From: Fidelibacterota bacterium
Lineage (GTDB): Bacteria > Marinisomatota > Marinisomatia > Marinisomatales > TCS55
Assembly: GCA_002725545.1 (NCBI GenBank)
Contig: PBPW01000115.1
Coordinates: forward strand, 1-7,239
Reading direction: 5' to 3'
Length of the DNA: 7,239 nt
Within the stretch, counting starts at the first letter, position 1. Every line of letters starts with the position of its first letter. Below the pieces are notes generated by a model. It was not told the origin of the DNA and did not search any database. It was given only the letters and a program-made list of their open reading frames with translations. Positions 1 through 7,239 of this stretch are shown piece after piece. The position numbers and the translations under genes are program-made.

Positions 1-2657
1 AGGATGGTCTTGTAAATATGGTAGGTGGATGCTGTGGTACTACCCCGGATCATATTGAGGCTATATCTAGCGCTGTCAAAAATAAAAAACCAAGAAAAAT
101 ACCTAGCGTTGATACATATACGCGCCTAAGCGGATTAGAGCCTTTCGTTATTCGACCTGAAAGCAACTTTATAAATATTGGTGAGCGAACTAATGTTACT
201 GGTTCTGCCAGATTTAGAAAACTAATCAAAGAAGGCGATTATGAAACAGCTTTATCTGTAGCAAGACAGCAGATACAAAATGGAGCACAAATTATTGATA
301 TAAATATGGATGAAGGCTTATTGGATTCTGAAAAAATAATGGAAAAATTCTTAAGATTGATTGCATCTGAGCCAGATATTGCAAAAGTACCTGTAATGAT
401 CGATTCATCAAAATGGTCAGTCATTGAAATTGGACTAAAAAACCTGCAAGGTAAAGGGATAGTTAATTCAATATCACTAAAAGAGGGTGAAGAAATATTT
501 TTGGAACAGGCCCAAAAAATAAAAGATTACGGTGCAGCTACTGTAATTATGGCCTTTGATGAACAGGGTCAGGCAGATTCATATGATCGTAAAGTGGAAA
601 TATGCTCAAGAGCCTATAAGCTACTTGTAGAAAAAATTGATTTTTCTCCTGAGGACATCATTTTTGATCCAAATATTTTTGCTATCGCCACGGGAATTGA
701 GGAGCATAATTCCTACGCTAAGTCCTACATTGATGCTGCCAAGGAGCTCAAGAACCGTTTTCCTAAAGTTCATATTAGCGGGGGTGTTTCAAATCTATCA
801 TTTTCGTTTAGAGGGAATGATGTTTTGAGAGAAGCAATGCATTCAGCATTTTTATTCCATGCTGTCAAATCTGGAATGGATATGGGCATAGTTAATGCTG
901 GTCAATTAGCTGTTTATGATGATATTGATCCAAAACTTAAAGATTGTATTGAAGATGTTATTTTTGATCGCAAAAATGATTCAACTGAGCGTTTAATTGA
1001 AATTGCCCAAGAGCATAAAGGCAAAAAGAAAACAATAAAAGCCGATTTGTCTTGGAGAAAAACAAGCATAGAGGAAAGACTTAGTTATTCGTTAAAAGAA
1101 GGAATAATTGATTATATAGATGAAGATACTGAAGAAGCTCGCAAAAAATATGATCGACCAATTAATATTATTGAGGGTCCTTTAATGGATGGGATGAATA
1201 TTGTTGGAGATCTTTTTGGGTCAGGCAAAATGTTTTTACCTCAAGTGGTAAAATCTGCAAAGGTCATGAAAAAAGCTGTAGCATATCTGGTCCCTTACAT
1301 TGATAAAGAAAAGAAAGAAATGGGTCTTGAAAATGTTTCAAACGGGAGAATTTTATTAGCCACGGTCAAAGGAGATGTGCATGATATCGGTAAAAATATT
1401 GTTGGGGTCGTTCTTGGCTGTAATGGATACGATATTATTGATTTAGGCGTAATGGTTCCATCAGATAAAATTCTCTCTGAAGCCAAAGGAAAGGGGGCTG
1501 ATATGATTGGCCTTTCAGGGTTGATAACACCAAGCTTAGATGAAATGGTTCATGTAGCCAAAGAGATGGAAAGAATGGACTTTGATATTCCACTGCTTAT
1601 TGGTGGTGCGACTACTAGTAAAAAACATACAGCCATTAAAATTGAAGAAAATTATTCAGGCCCTACAATTCATATTACAGATGCATCCAGATCTGTAGGC
1701 GCTGTAAGTAAACTATTTAATGCAGATGAAAAAAACCAGTTTGAACAATCTGTAAAAGAAGAATTTGAACAAATTAGAAACACTGTAAATAAGAAAAATA
1801 TAAAGAAACTTTCAATTAGTAAGGCTAGGGAGAGAAAATTCTCAATTGATTGGGATAAATATTCTTTTTTGAAACCAAATTTGATTGGCACCAAAGTATT
1901 TAACACTTACCCGTTAGATGAATTAGCTGAGTATATAGATTGGTCTCCCTTTTTTCACGCTTGGGAGCTTAAGGGGAAATACCCCTCTATTTTAAATGAT
2001 GAAAAATACGGTAAAGAGGCAAATAAAATTTTTTCTGATGGAAAAAATATTCTTAATAGGATTATTAAAGATAATATTTTGGAACCAAAAGCTGTAATAG
2101 GTATCTATGATGCTCATGCCAAAGATGAAGTTGTCTTTACTGAAAAAATGAAATTTAATTTTCCCCGTCAATTGGTGGATAAAGGAAAAGATAATCCTAA
2201 TTTTTCCCTGGCAGATTTCATTGGACCTAAAAATGACTATATTGGACTGTTTGCATTAACAACCGGCCATGGACTTGAATATTTAGTTGAAGAATTTGAA
2301 AAACAAAATGATGATTATAATGTTATCATGGCGAAAGTCATTGCAGATAGACTGGTTGAGGCTTTCGCTGAAAGAATGCATGAGAGAGTTAGAACAGAGT
2401 TTTGGGGATATGCAGAAAATGAGGCGATGCAAGCCGATGATCTCATTAAAGAGAAATTTCAAGGAATTCGTCCTGCGCCTGGTTATCCTTCATGTCCTAG
2501 TCATGAAGAAAAAGATACAATTTGGGACATTCTTGATGTTGAAAAGCATACAGGGATAACTCTAACCGAGACACGAGCTATGTATCCTGCAGCCTCAATT
2601 TGTGGATGGTATTTTTCACATCCAAAATCAAGATATTTTTTCATTCGAGAATCTTAA
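1..2657 (+). CDS. metH: Cobalamin-dependent methionine synthase (5' end outside window)
   Basis: MetH transfers the methyl group of 5-methyl-tetrahydrofolate through cobalamin to homocysteine, giving methionine in the cytoplasm. The frame is open from base 3 and reads [15 protein letters not shown], so the ATG at 18 is internal and the true start lies upstream. Numbering from that Met: C5-C6 are two of the three zinc/homocysteine cysteines and end the homocysteine domain. The pterin-binding domain runs from about 50 to 310 ([34 protein letters not shown]). The cobalamin cap and Rossmann module spans about 345-570, with DVHDIGKN (H455 is the lower axial ligand) and GLSGLITPS (S506). The AdoMet activation domain spans about 600-879 (D641, E781, RPAPGY at 818-823, Y873). 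Residue equivalences come from remembered E. coli MetH, to which similarity is high throughout. The chain stops six residues after Y873, about 32 residues earlier than E. coli. No internal frameshift was seen. Identification is near certain. Confidence 0.97.
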   Translation, partial: DGLVNMVGGCCGTTPDHIEAISSAVKNKKPRKIPSVDTYTRLSGLEPFVIRPESNFINIGERTNVTGSARFRKLIKEGDYETALSVARQQIQNGAQIIDINMDEGLLDSEKIMEKFLRLIASEPDIAKVPVMIDSSKWSVIEIGLKNLQGKGIVNSISLKEGEEIFLEQAQKIKDYGAATVIMAFDEQGQADSYDRKVEICSRAYKLLVEKIDFSPEDIIFDPNIFAIATGIEEHNSYAKSYIDAAKELKNRFPKVHISGGVSNLSFSFRGNDVLREAMHSAFLFHAVKSGMDMGIVNAGQLAVYDDIDPKLKDCIEDVIFDRKNDSTERLIEIAQEHKGKKKTIKADLSWRKTSIEERLSYSLKEGIIDYIDEDTEEARKKYDRPINIIEGPLMDGMNIVGDLFGSGKMFLPQVVKSAKVMKKAVAYLVPYIDKEKKEMGLENVSNGRILLATVKGDVHDIGKNIVGVVLGCNGYDIIDLGVMVPSDKILSEAKGKGADMIGLSGLITPSLDEMVHVAKEMERMDFDIPLLIGGATTSKKHTAIKIEENYSGPTIHITDASRSVGAVSKLFNADEKNQFEQSVKEEFEQIRNTVNKKNIKKLSISKARERKFSIDWDKYSFLKPNLIGTKVFNTYPLDELAEYIDWSPFFHAWELKGKYPSILNDEKYGKEANKIFSDGKNILNRIIKDNILEPKAVIGIYDAHAKDEVVFTEKMKFNFPRQLVDKGKDNPNFSLADFIGPKNDYIGLFALTTGHGLEYLVEEFEKQNDDYNVIMAKVIADRLVEAFAERMHERVRTEFWGYAENEAMQADDLIKEKFQGIRPAPGYPSCPSHEEKDTIWDILDVEKHTGITLTETRAMYPAASICGWYFSHPKSRYFFIRES

Positions 2658-2669
2658 TTGAATTCAATT
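2656..2669. repeat. 14-bp perfect palindrome at the metH/cysQ junction
   Basis: AATTGAATTCAATT is its own reverse complement. It covers the last two bases of the metH stop codon and the TTG start of the next gene. It is entirely AT-rich apart from one G and one C, so a palindrome of this length could arise by chance in a window of this size and composition. It might slightly occlude the start codon in mRNA, but no function can be claimed. Confidence 0.4.
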
Positions 2670-3440
2670 CAATCAGATTACTTGCTTGCCAAAGAAGCAG
2701 CAATTGAAGCAGGAAAAATAGTAATGAAATATTTTCAAACTTCATCATATGAGATAAAAGATAAAAGTATAAATAATCCAGTTACAACCGCAGACTATGA
2801 GGCAAACCAAATAATTAAAGATACCCTTTTTAAAGAAGATCATGATTATGGCTGGCTATCTGAAGAGACTGTTGATTCTAAAGAAAGATTAAATAAAGAA
2901 AATATTTGGGTAGTAGATCCAATTGATGGAACAAAAGAGTTTATTGAAGGTGTGCCACATTTTTCAATAAGTATTGGAATGGTTAGCAATGGGAAACCTG
3001 TTATTGGGGTAATCTACAATCCTGCAAAAAATGAATTATTTTCTGCTTTTAAAGGTGGTGGATCTATGTTGAATGAAGAACCTATTCATTGCCTATCTGA
3101 TAATAACCTTAGAACGATTATGGTTAGTCGATCAGAAATTAAAAGGGGCATGTGGAATAATTATGAAGAAAAATTCTCAGAAATAATACCTATAGGTTCC
3201 GTAGCATACAAACTCGGCTTAGTTGCTGCAGGTAGGGCAAGTTTCTTTGCAACGCTTCAGCCAAAGAATGAATGGGATGTGTGTGCTGGAGACTGCATCC
3301 TAAGTGAAGCTGGTGGTTCGCTTATCGATTTATATGGTAAAAATAGATCATATAATTTGATTGATACAAAAATTAGACCTGGATTGATTGCAGGTTACAA
3401 TAATCATCTTAAAGAGCTATTAGAAACAATTAATATCTAA
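2658..3440 (+). CDS. cysQ: CysQ-like 3'(2'),5'-bisphosphate nucleotidase / inositol monophosphatase family
   Basis: A 260-residue Mg-dependent phosphatase of the inositol monophosphatase superfamily. Family metal-site motifs are visible: NPVTTADYEAN (40-50), WLSEE (66-70), WVVDPIDGTKEFI (84-96, metal ligands D87 and D90) and the C-terminal EWDVCAGDCILSEAGG (205-220, metal ligand D207). GTKEFI after the DPIDGT core is typical of CysQ, which hydrolyses 3'-phosphoadenosine 5'-phosphate to AMP after sulfate activation. The following stretch (GVPHFSISIG, GVIYNPAKNELFSA) resembles SuhB/IMPase proteins more, so substrate is less certain than fold. The start is a TTG directly after the metH TAA. That stop is in the same frame, so no earlier start exists; the next ATG (residue 23) would remove most of the first helix. 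A weak GAGA at 2647-2650 could serve as ribosome site. Zero spacing suggests co-transcription and translational coupling with metH. Length matches the family (about 245-270). Confidence 0.8.
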   Translation: MNSIQSDYLLAKEAAIEAGKIVMKYFQTSSYEIKDKSINNPVTTADYEANQIIKDTLFKEDHDYGWLSEETVDSKERLNKENIWVVDPIDGTKEFIEGVPHFSISIGMVSNGKPVIGVIYNPAKNELFSAFKGGGSMLNEEPIHCLSDNNLRTIMVSRSEIKRGMWNNYEEKFSEIIPIGSVAYKLGLVAAGRASFFATLQPKNEWDVCAGDCILSEAGGSLIDLYGKNRSYNLIDTKIRPGLIAGYNNHLKELLETINI

Positions 3441-3450
3441 TCCATTTGTT

Positions 3451-3479
3451 TTGACATAATTATTATTATAATCTTTACA
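3451..3479 (+). promoter_or_regulatory. Possible sigma-70 type promoter upstream of thyX
   Basis: This lies in the 70-base spacer between the CysQ-like gene and thyX. It has a perfect TTGACA at 3451-3456. At 17-base spacing the -10 position reads TTTACA (3474-3479), which is a poor match. A perfect TATAAT sits at 3467-3472, only 10 bases from the -35 box, too close to pair with it; its own upstream hexamer (around 3446-3451, TTGTTT) is weak. The spacer is extremely AT-rich, so TATAAT-like words are expected by chance. Position and the -35 box favour a promoter for thyX and possibly the genes after it, at low confidence. Confidence 0.3.
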
Positions 3480-3510
3480 TCTATTAAAATGAAATAATTG
3501 AGCAAATTTA

Positions 3511-4476
3511 ATGAATGAATTACCAAAAGACGCAATTAAATGCCTTGACAAAGGTTTTGTCCGGCTTGTTGATTCGATGGGCGGGGATGATGCAATCGTA
3601 CAGTCAGCGAGAGTAAGTTATGGTAAAGGCACGAGCAAGGTGTCACAAGACCGCGGTCTTATTAGATATTTAATGCGGCATCGCCACACTACTCCCTTTG
3701 AAATGGTTGAGTTTAAATTCCATTGCAAGATGCCAATCTTTGTTGCTAGACAATGGGTAAGGCACCGCACTGCAAATATTAATGAATATTCACTTAGATA
3801 TTCTGAAGCTCGAGATGAATTTTATTACCCCGATCCAGATAACATTGAATTTCAAAGTGCGCTAAATAAGCAAGGCAGAATGGGTGAAGTAGATCCTGAA
3901 TTAAAAGAAAAGGTACAAAAATATTTTAAAGAAATCTCTGAGCGAAGCTTCGCTATTTATAGCGAATTAAATGATGCCGGTGTTGCACGCGAGCTCGCAC
4001 GCGCTATTCTTCCAGTAAATCTTTACACTGAATGGTATTGGAAAAACGATCTTCACAATCTCTTGCATTTCATTGGACTGCGCTCAGATGGCCACGCTCA
4101 GTATGAAATTAGAGTTTTTTCTGACGCCATGGCATCTTTTGTTAAGAATGTTGCTCCATTTGCATGGGAGGCATATCAGGACTATGTAGTTAAAGGTATG
4201 AGATTTTCCAAAATCGAACAATCTTTGCTAGAGAAAAATCTTCCTGATAGAGTAATTGATGATATTCAAGAAGACTTGGCCTATCAATTGACCGCTTCAT
4301 TGCATATTAATAAACCACGCTCTGATGAAGATTTATTTCCTCTTTACAAAGATCAAGGCGGTACAGATAGCAAAGAGGACTTTAATTTGAAATGGACCTC
4401 AGGAGAGATCGATGCTGGTAATGTTAGAGAGCTCAGAGAATTCAAATCAAAAATCGAGACGCTTAGACAGTCTTAG
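3511..4476 (+). CDS. thyX: Flavin-dependent thymidylate synthase ThyX
   Basis: ThyX methylates dUMP to dTMP using methylene-tetrahydrofolate, FAD and NAD(P)H, releasing tetrahydrofolate rather than dihydrofolate. The signature is clear: RHRTANINEYSLRYSE at 84-99, fitting RHRxxSxNExSxR except for N89 where Ser is usual. Other marks are RHRHTTPFEM (56-65), FVARQWVRHR (77-86) and LRSDGHAQYEIR (190-201), whose R191 matches the dUMP-site arginine. The catalytic core ends near residue 230. A further 90 or so charged residues follow, making it 321 residues against about 220 for the Thermotoga enzyme; longer ThyX proteins of this kind are known in proteobacteria. ATG 3511 is the only reasonable start because an in-frame TGA lies at 3499-3501. 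A TGAG at 3499-3502 is a weak ribosome site. ThyX normally replaces ThyA, so thyA may be absent elsewhere in this genome (inference). Confidence 0.96.
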   Translation: MNELPKDAIKCLDKGFVRLVDSMGGDDAIVQSARVSYGKGTSKVSQDRGLIRYLMRHRHTTPFEMVEFKFHCKMPIFVARQWVRHRTANINEYSLRYSEARDEFYYPDPDNIEFQSALNKQGRMGEVDPELKEKVQKYFKEISERSFAIYSELNDAGVARELARAILPVNLYTEWYWKNDLHNLLHFIGLRSDGHAQYEIRVFSDAMASFVKNVAPFAWEAYQDYVVKGMRFSKIEQSLLEKNLPDRVIDDIQEDLAYQLTASLHINKPRSDEDLFPLYKDQGGTDSKEDFNLKWTSGEIDAGNVRELREFKSKIETLRQS

Positions 4477-4517
4477 CTTATATGCCTTTTTCTCTTTAAA
4501 ACATGTGAATATTTTCT

Positions 4518-6725
4518 ATGTTTAATAGAGCAGAAATAATTGATTCAAACTTCTTAACCTTTGTAAATGATGGCAAGTTCCCTCATGCCAAATCTCCAAT
4601 TGATATACCGGGTTTTCGATTCAGAAATCATGATTTAATTTCAATATTTGAATCTCAAGTCATTAGCAGGCATATGGATCTTAAGGCAAGATTGCTTAAA
4701 GAGGATGGCAAGTGTTTTTATACGATAGGAAGCTCTGGTCATGAGGGAAACGCGGTATTTGGTAGAGTTTTTTCTTTAAACGATATTGCTTTTCTGCATT
4801 ATCGCAGTACACCATTTTTCATAGAAAGATCGAAGCTTACCCATGGAGCTACACCAATTTATGATACTGCTCTTTCCTTTGCTGCATCATCCGAAGACCC
4901 TATAAGTGGCGGCAGACATAAGGTAATAGGTAGTAAAAAGCTTAATATACCTCCACAAACAAGCACTATAGCTAGCCATCTACCAAAAGCGGTTGGAGCT
5001 GCTGTATCAATCGATCGAGCAAAGGACCTATCAATTCAAGAAAGAAATTTGAAAGATGGTAGTATTGTATTGTGCAGCTTTGGGGATGCCAGCGCTAATC
5101 ATGCAACCGCATTAAGCGCATTTAATACCGCAAGCCTTATTCAGCATAGCGGCGGCCATGTTCCAATTGTATTTATATGTGAGGATAATGGAATTGGTAT
5201 TTCGGTACCTACTGAGAAAAGTTGGATAGAAAAGAATTTTTCTCAAAGAAACGGTATTAAATATATTAAAGCAGATGGGTTAAATATAATTGACCTATTG
5301 CATAAAACTTCTCTTGCAAATGAATTTTCTAAAACGAAAAGACAGCCAGTTTTTTTACATATGAAAACAGTTCGTCTTTTGGGACACGCAGGATCTGATA
5401 TTGAGGTTGGTTATAAGACGCTTAATGAAATAGAAACCATAGAATTCAATGATCCGCTATTGCATACAGCTAGAATTATGATTAATAAAAAACTCTTAAG
5501 CAAGGAAGACATAATTAGTATCTATGAAAATAGTCGTATGCGCGTTTCACAAGTTTTTGATCAAGCATGTACTCGACCAAAGCTCAACAATAGTAAAAAT
5601 GTAATGAAGTCAATCACAGCAAGCAATACCAAAAGAAAGGCTCCCTCTTTGCCAAACGAAGCAAAAAGGAGGGGAGTATTTGATAAGGAATATCAAAGAT
5701 TGAATAATAAAAATCATATGGCGGGATTAATAAATTATGCGTTGTCTGATATCCTTTTGCGCTATTCAAACACGGTTGTTTTTGGTGAAGATGTTGGGAA
5801 AAAAGGCGGGGTGTACCACATTACTGCAAATTTGCAAAAACAGTTTGGAGCGCGTAGAGTTTTTGATAGTCCTTTAGATGAAACGTCAATAATTGGTTTT
5901 GCTTCAGGTTTTGGACATAATGGATTTGTAACAATTCCAGAAATACAGTTTTTAGCATATTTCCATAATGCAGAAGATCAGCTAAGAGGCGAAGCAGCAA
6001 CACTCCAATTCTTTTCCAATGGTCAGTTCACAAATCCTATGGTAATAAGGATACCAGGCCTAGCTTACCAAAAAGGATTTGGGGGTCATTTTCATAATGA
6101 TAATTCACTCGCTATTTTTAGGGATATACCTGGAATTATTCTTGGTGTCCCATCCAATGGTTTTGCTGCGGTTAAAATGCTGAGATATGCAATGAGGTTA
6201 GCCTATGAAGAAAAGAGAATAATAATTTTCATTGAACCTATAGCCCTTTATATGACTAAAGATCTTCATTCTAAAAATGATCTAAAGTGGAGCTTTGAAT
6301 ACCCTCCCGTAGACAAGGAAATTGCTCTTGGGGAAGTTATAAAATATGGAAACGGAAAGACCCTGACCATTATAAGCTATGGAAACGGACTATATCTTTC
6401 TTTGCAAGCTAAAAAAGAGATTGAAAAAAAGATCAACAAAAAAATTCAAGTAATTGATTTGTGTTGGTTATCAGATATAGATATAAAAAACCTCATAAAG
6501 CTTATAGGCAAATGCACATCAGTTCTGATTGTGGATGAATGCCGTAGATCGGGGTGTTATGGAGAAGGTTTAATGGTCGATCTTCAAAAAGCAAGTGACG
6601 CAAAACTGAATATTGACATCCATACAGCTGAGAACAGCTTTATTCCATTAGGCGAGGGCGCAACATCTACTTTACCTAGTAAGGATTCCATTATTGAGTC
6701 AGCTATTAGGATGCTTGATGCCTAA
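4518..6725 (+). CDS. Fused alpha-beta E1 component of a 2-oxoacid dehydrogenase (thiamine diphosphate-dependent)
   Basis: A single 735-residue chain carries both halves of a branched-chain/pyruvate-type E1, which decarboxylates a 2-oxoacid on thiamine diphosphate and passes the acyl group to a lipoyl E2. The alpha half (about 35-350) shows FYTIGSSGHEGNA (67-79), LHYRST (93-98), GGRHKVIG (131-138), TSTIASHLPKAVGAA (148-162), the cofactor motif GDASANHATA (189-198) with EDNGIGIS (222-229), and the loop LLGHAGSD (287-294). A Lys-, Asn- and Ser-rich linker spans about 351-400. The beta half (400-735) shows VFGEDVGKKGGVYH (421-434), DSPLDETSIIGFASG (450-464, E455 the likely cofactor-activating Glu), IPEIQFLAYFHNAEDQL (473-489), FIEPIALY (571-578), IVDECRRSG (671-679) and SFIPLGEGA (707-715). 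All expected motifs are present, so it is probably active. The substrate cannot be read; branched-chain 2-oxoacids are the usual guess. An in-frame TGA at 4506-4508 fixes ATG 4518, which has no clear Shine-Dalgarno. No E2 or E3 is in the window. Confidence 0.92.
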   Translation: MFNRAEIIDSNFLTFVNDGKFPHAKSPIDIPGFRFRNHDLISIFESQVISRHMDLKARLLKEDGKCFYTIGSSGHEGNAVFGRVFSLNDIAFLHYRSTPFFIERSKLTHGATPIYDTALSFAASSEDPISGGRHKVIGSKKLNIPPQTSTIASHLPKAVGAAVSIDRAKDLSIQERNLKDGSIVLCSFGDASANHATALSAFNTASLIQHSGGHVPIVFICEDNGIGISVPTEKSWIEKNFSQRNGIKYIKADGLNIIDLLHKTSLANEFSKTKRQPVFLHMKTVRLLGHAGSDIEVGYKTLNEIETIEFNDPLLHTARIMINKKLLSKEDIISIYENSRMRVSQVFDQACTRPKLNNSKNVMKSITASNTKRKAPSLPNEAKRRGVFDKEYQRLNNKNHMAGLINYALSDILLRYSNTVVFGEDVGKKGGVYHITANLQKQFGARRVFDSPLDETSIIGFASGFGHNGFVTIPEIQFLAYFHNAEDQLRGEAATLQFFSNGQFTNPMVIRIPGLAYQKGFGGHFHNDNSLAIFRDIPGIILGVPSNGFAAVKMLRYAMRLAYEEKRIIIFIEPIALYMTKDLHSKNDLKWSFEYPPVDKEIALGEVIKYGNGKTLTIISYGNGLYLSLQAKKEIEKKINKKIQVIDLCWLSDIDIKNLIKLIGKCTSVLIVDECRRSGCYGEGLMVDLQKASDAKLNIDIHTAENSFIPLGEGATSTLPSKDSIIESAIRMLDA
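6706..6711 (+). promoter_or_regulatory. Ribosome binding site inside the E1 gene for the overlapping acyltransferase
   Basis: TTAGGA lies six bases before ATG 6718, inside the last codons of the E1 gene. It is the clearest Shine-Dalgarno-like site at any gene junction in this window. It supports ATG 6718 as the start over the adjacent in-frame TTG at 6715, and it indicates coupled translation of the two proteins. Confidence 0.5.
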
Positions 6726-7239
6726 GGAAAAAATAGTAATTATTTGCCCTGGAAGAGGGTCGTATTCACGAGATACGAGCGGATATTTAAGGAAGAATTT
6801 ATTTAACCCGATTAAAAATTTTATTGATCAGGTAGAAACGAATCGTAAGCAAGAAAAGCTATTAGGTCTTTTGGAGCTTGATTCAATGTCCTTCAAATCA
6901 AGTATTCACATGAAGGGGGAGAATGCATCCGCTCTTATTTTTGCCTGTAGCCTGAATGATTATTTGTCCATTGACCAAAATAAATATGAAATTGTTGGTA
7001 TAGCTGGAAATTCAATGGGTTGGTATTCTGCTTTAGCACTTGGTGGATCGCTATCAAATCAGCATGCATATGAATTGATTAATACCATGGGATCAATGAT
7101 GAAAGATAAAATCATTGGGGGGCAGCTTATCTATCCTTTTATCAATGATGAATGGCAGACAAATAGCAAAACCAAAAAAAACATAATGCATGAAATCAAA
7201 AAAGCCAATGCATATGTGTCTATATTTTTAGGAGGATAT
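6718..7239 (+). CDS. FabD-like acyl carrier protein acyltransferase (3' end outside window)
   Basis: The frame stays open from ATG 6718 to the last base (174 codons), so the C-terminal part is missing. The opening reads IVIICPGRGSYSRDTSGYL (6-24), the place of the FPGQGSQ oxyanion-hole loop in malonyl-CoA:ACP transacylase, with Arg instead of Gln. GIAGNSMGWYSALALGG (94-110) carries the GxSxG nucleophile elbow (S99), as in the GHSLGE motif of FabD. ENASALIFACS (68-78) fits the conserved strand-helix before it. It therefore looks like a cytoplasmic acyltransferase moving acyl groups between CoA and a carrier protein. It is not canonical FabD, because the Gln and His of these motifs differ; donor and acceptor cannot be told. 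The catalytic His and the acyl-selecting GAFH-type motif lie beyond the window. It overlaps the E1 gene by 8 bases, implying co-expression. A degraded or non-acyltransferase hydrolase is less likely given the intact elbow. Confidence 0.75.
   Translation, partial: MPKEKIVIICPGRGSYSRDTSGYLRKNLFNPIKNFIDQVETNRKQEKLLGLLELDSMSFKSSIHMKGENASALIFACSLNDYLSIDQNKYEIVGIAGNSMGWYSALALGGSLSNQHAYELINTMGSMMKDKIIGGQLIYPFINDEWQTNSKTKKNIMHEIKKANAYVSIFLGGY

Noticed and set aside
18..20. ATG at 18 as the start of a short, free-standing methionine synthase
   Set aside because: The frame continues upstream to base 3 as DGLVN, matching the homocysteine-domain end of full MetH, so the ATG is internal and the gene is simply cut by the window edge.
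239..424. Open frame on the - strand inside metH (also 1295-1486 and 1670-1906)
   Set aside because: They lie opposite well-conserved MetH coding sequence, have no recognisable motifs and no sensible start context; they are shadows of the real gene.
637..828. Alternate + frame reading inside metH (also 2287-2559)
   Set aside because: The MetH frame is continuous and conserved across these spans, so the second frames are not evidence of frameshift or nested genes.
3441..3510. Riboswitch or small RNA between the CysQ-like gene and thyX
   Set aside because: Only 70 very AT-rich bases with no stable stem or GC-rich core; too short for a cobalamin or AdoMet riboswitch.
5821..6003. 60-codon - strand open frame within the E1 gene
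   Set aside because: It lies opposite the conserved beta-subunit core and has no independent support.
1..7239. Mobile element, CRISPR, phage or defence system in the window
   Set aside because: No transposase, integrase, repeat array, tRNA or restriction/defence motif was found; composition looks even and all genes are metabolic and co-directional.

Overview
The window is AT-rich, densely packed bacterial DNA with every gene on the + strand. It holds five protein genes: two cut by the window edges and three complete. No RNA gene, mobile element, CRISPR array or gene-free stretch over about 70 bases was seen. The MetH segment looks like the long gammaproteobacterial (E. coli type) enzyme. Together with the low GC, very short spacers, a non-ATG start and weak Shine-Dalgarno sequences, this suggests a streamlined, probably aquatic proteobacterium such as an AT-rich marine gammaproteobacterial lineage. 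That placement is an inference; no marker gene in the window settles it.

Layout. Bases 1-2657 are the 3' part of metH (cobalamin-dependent methionine synthase). They carry the end of the homocysteine domain and complete folate, cobalamin and activation domains. Bases 2658-3440 are a CysQ/inositol-monophosphatase-family phosphatase that opens with TTG directly after the metH stop. A 70-base spacer with a perfect TTGACA hexamer follows. Bases 3511-4476 are thyX (flavin-dependent thymidylate synthase) with a long C-terminal extension. After 41 bases comes a 735-residue fused alpha+beta E1 of a 2-oxoacid dehydrogenase (4518-6725). Overlapping its end by 8 bases is the 5' part of a FabD-like acyltransferase (6718 to the window end).

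How the genes fit together. The first three share a one-carbon and sulfur theme. MetH turns 5-methyl-tetrahydrofolate plus homocysteine into methionine. ThyX draws on methylene-tetrahydrofolate for dTMP and returns tetrahydrofolate. CysQ would clear the adenosine bisphosphate left by sulfate activation. The last two genes look like a separate, translationally coupled module: an E1 that decarboxylates a 2-oxoacid, and an acyltransferase of the malonyl-CoA:ACP transacylase fold. No E2, E3 or carrier protein is visible, so the partners, if local, lie beyond base 7239. This E1-acyltransferase pair is the least understood and most interesting part of the window. The rest is ordinary housekeeping with a few structural oddities.
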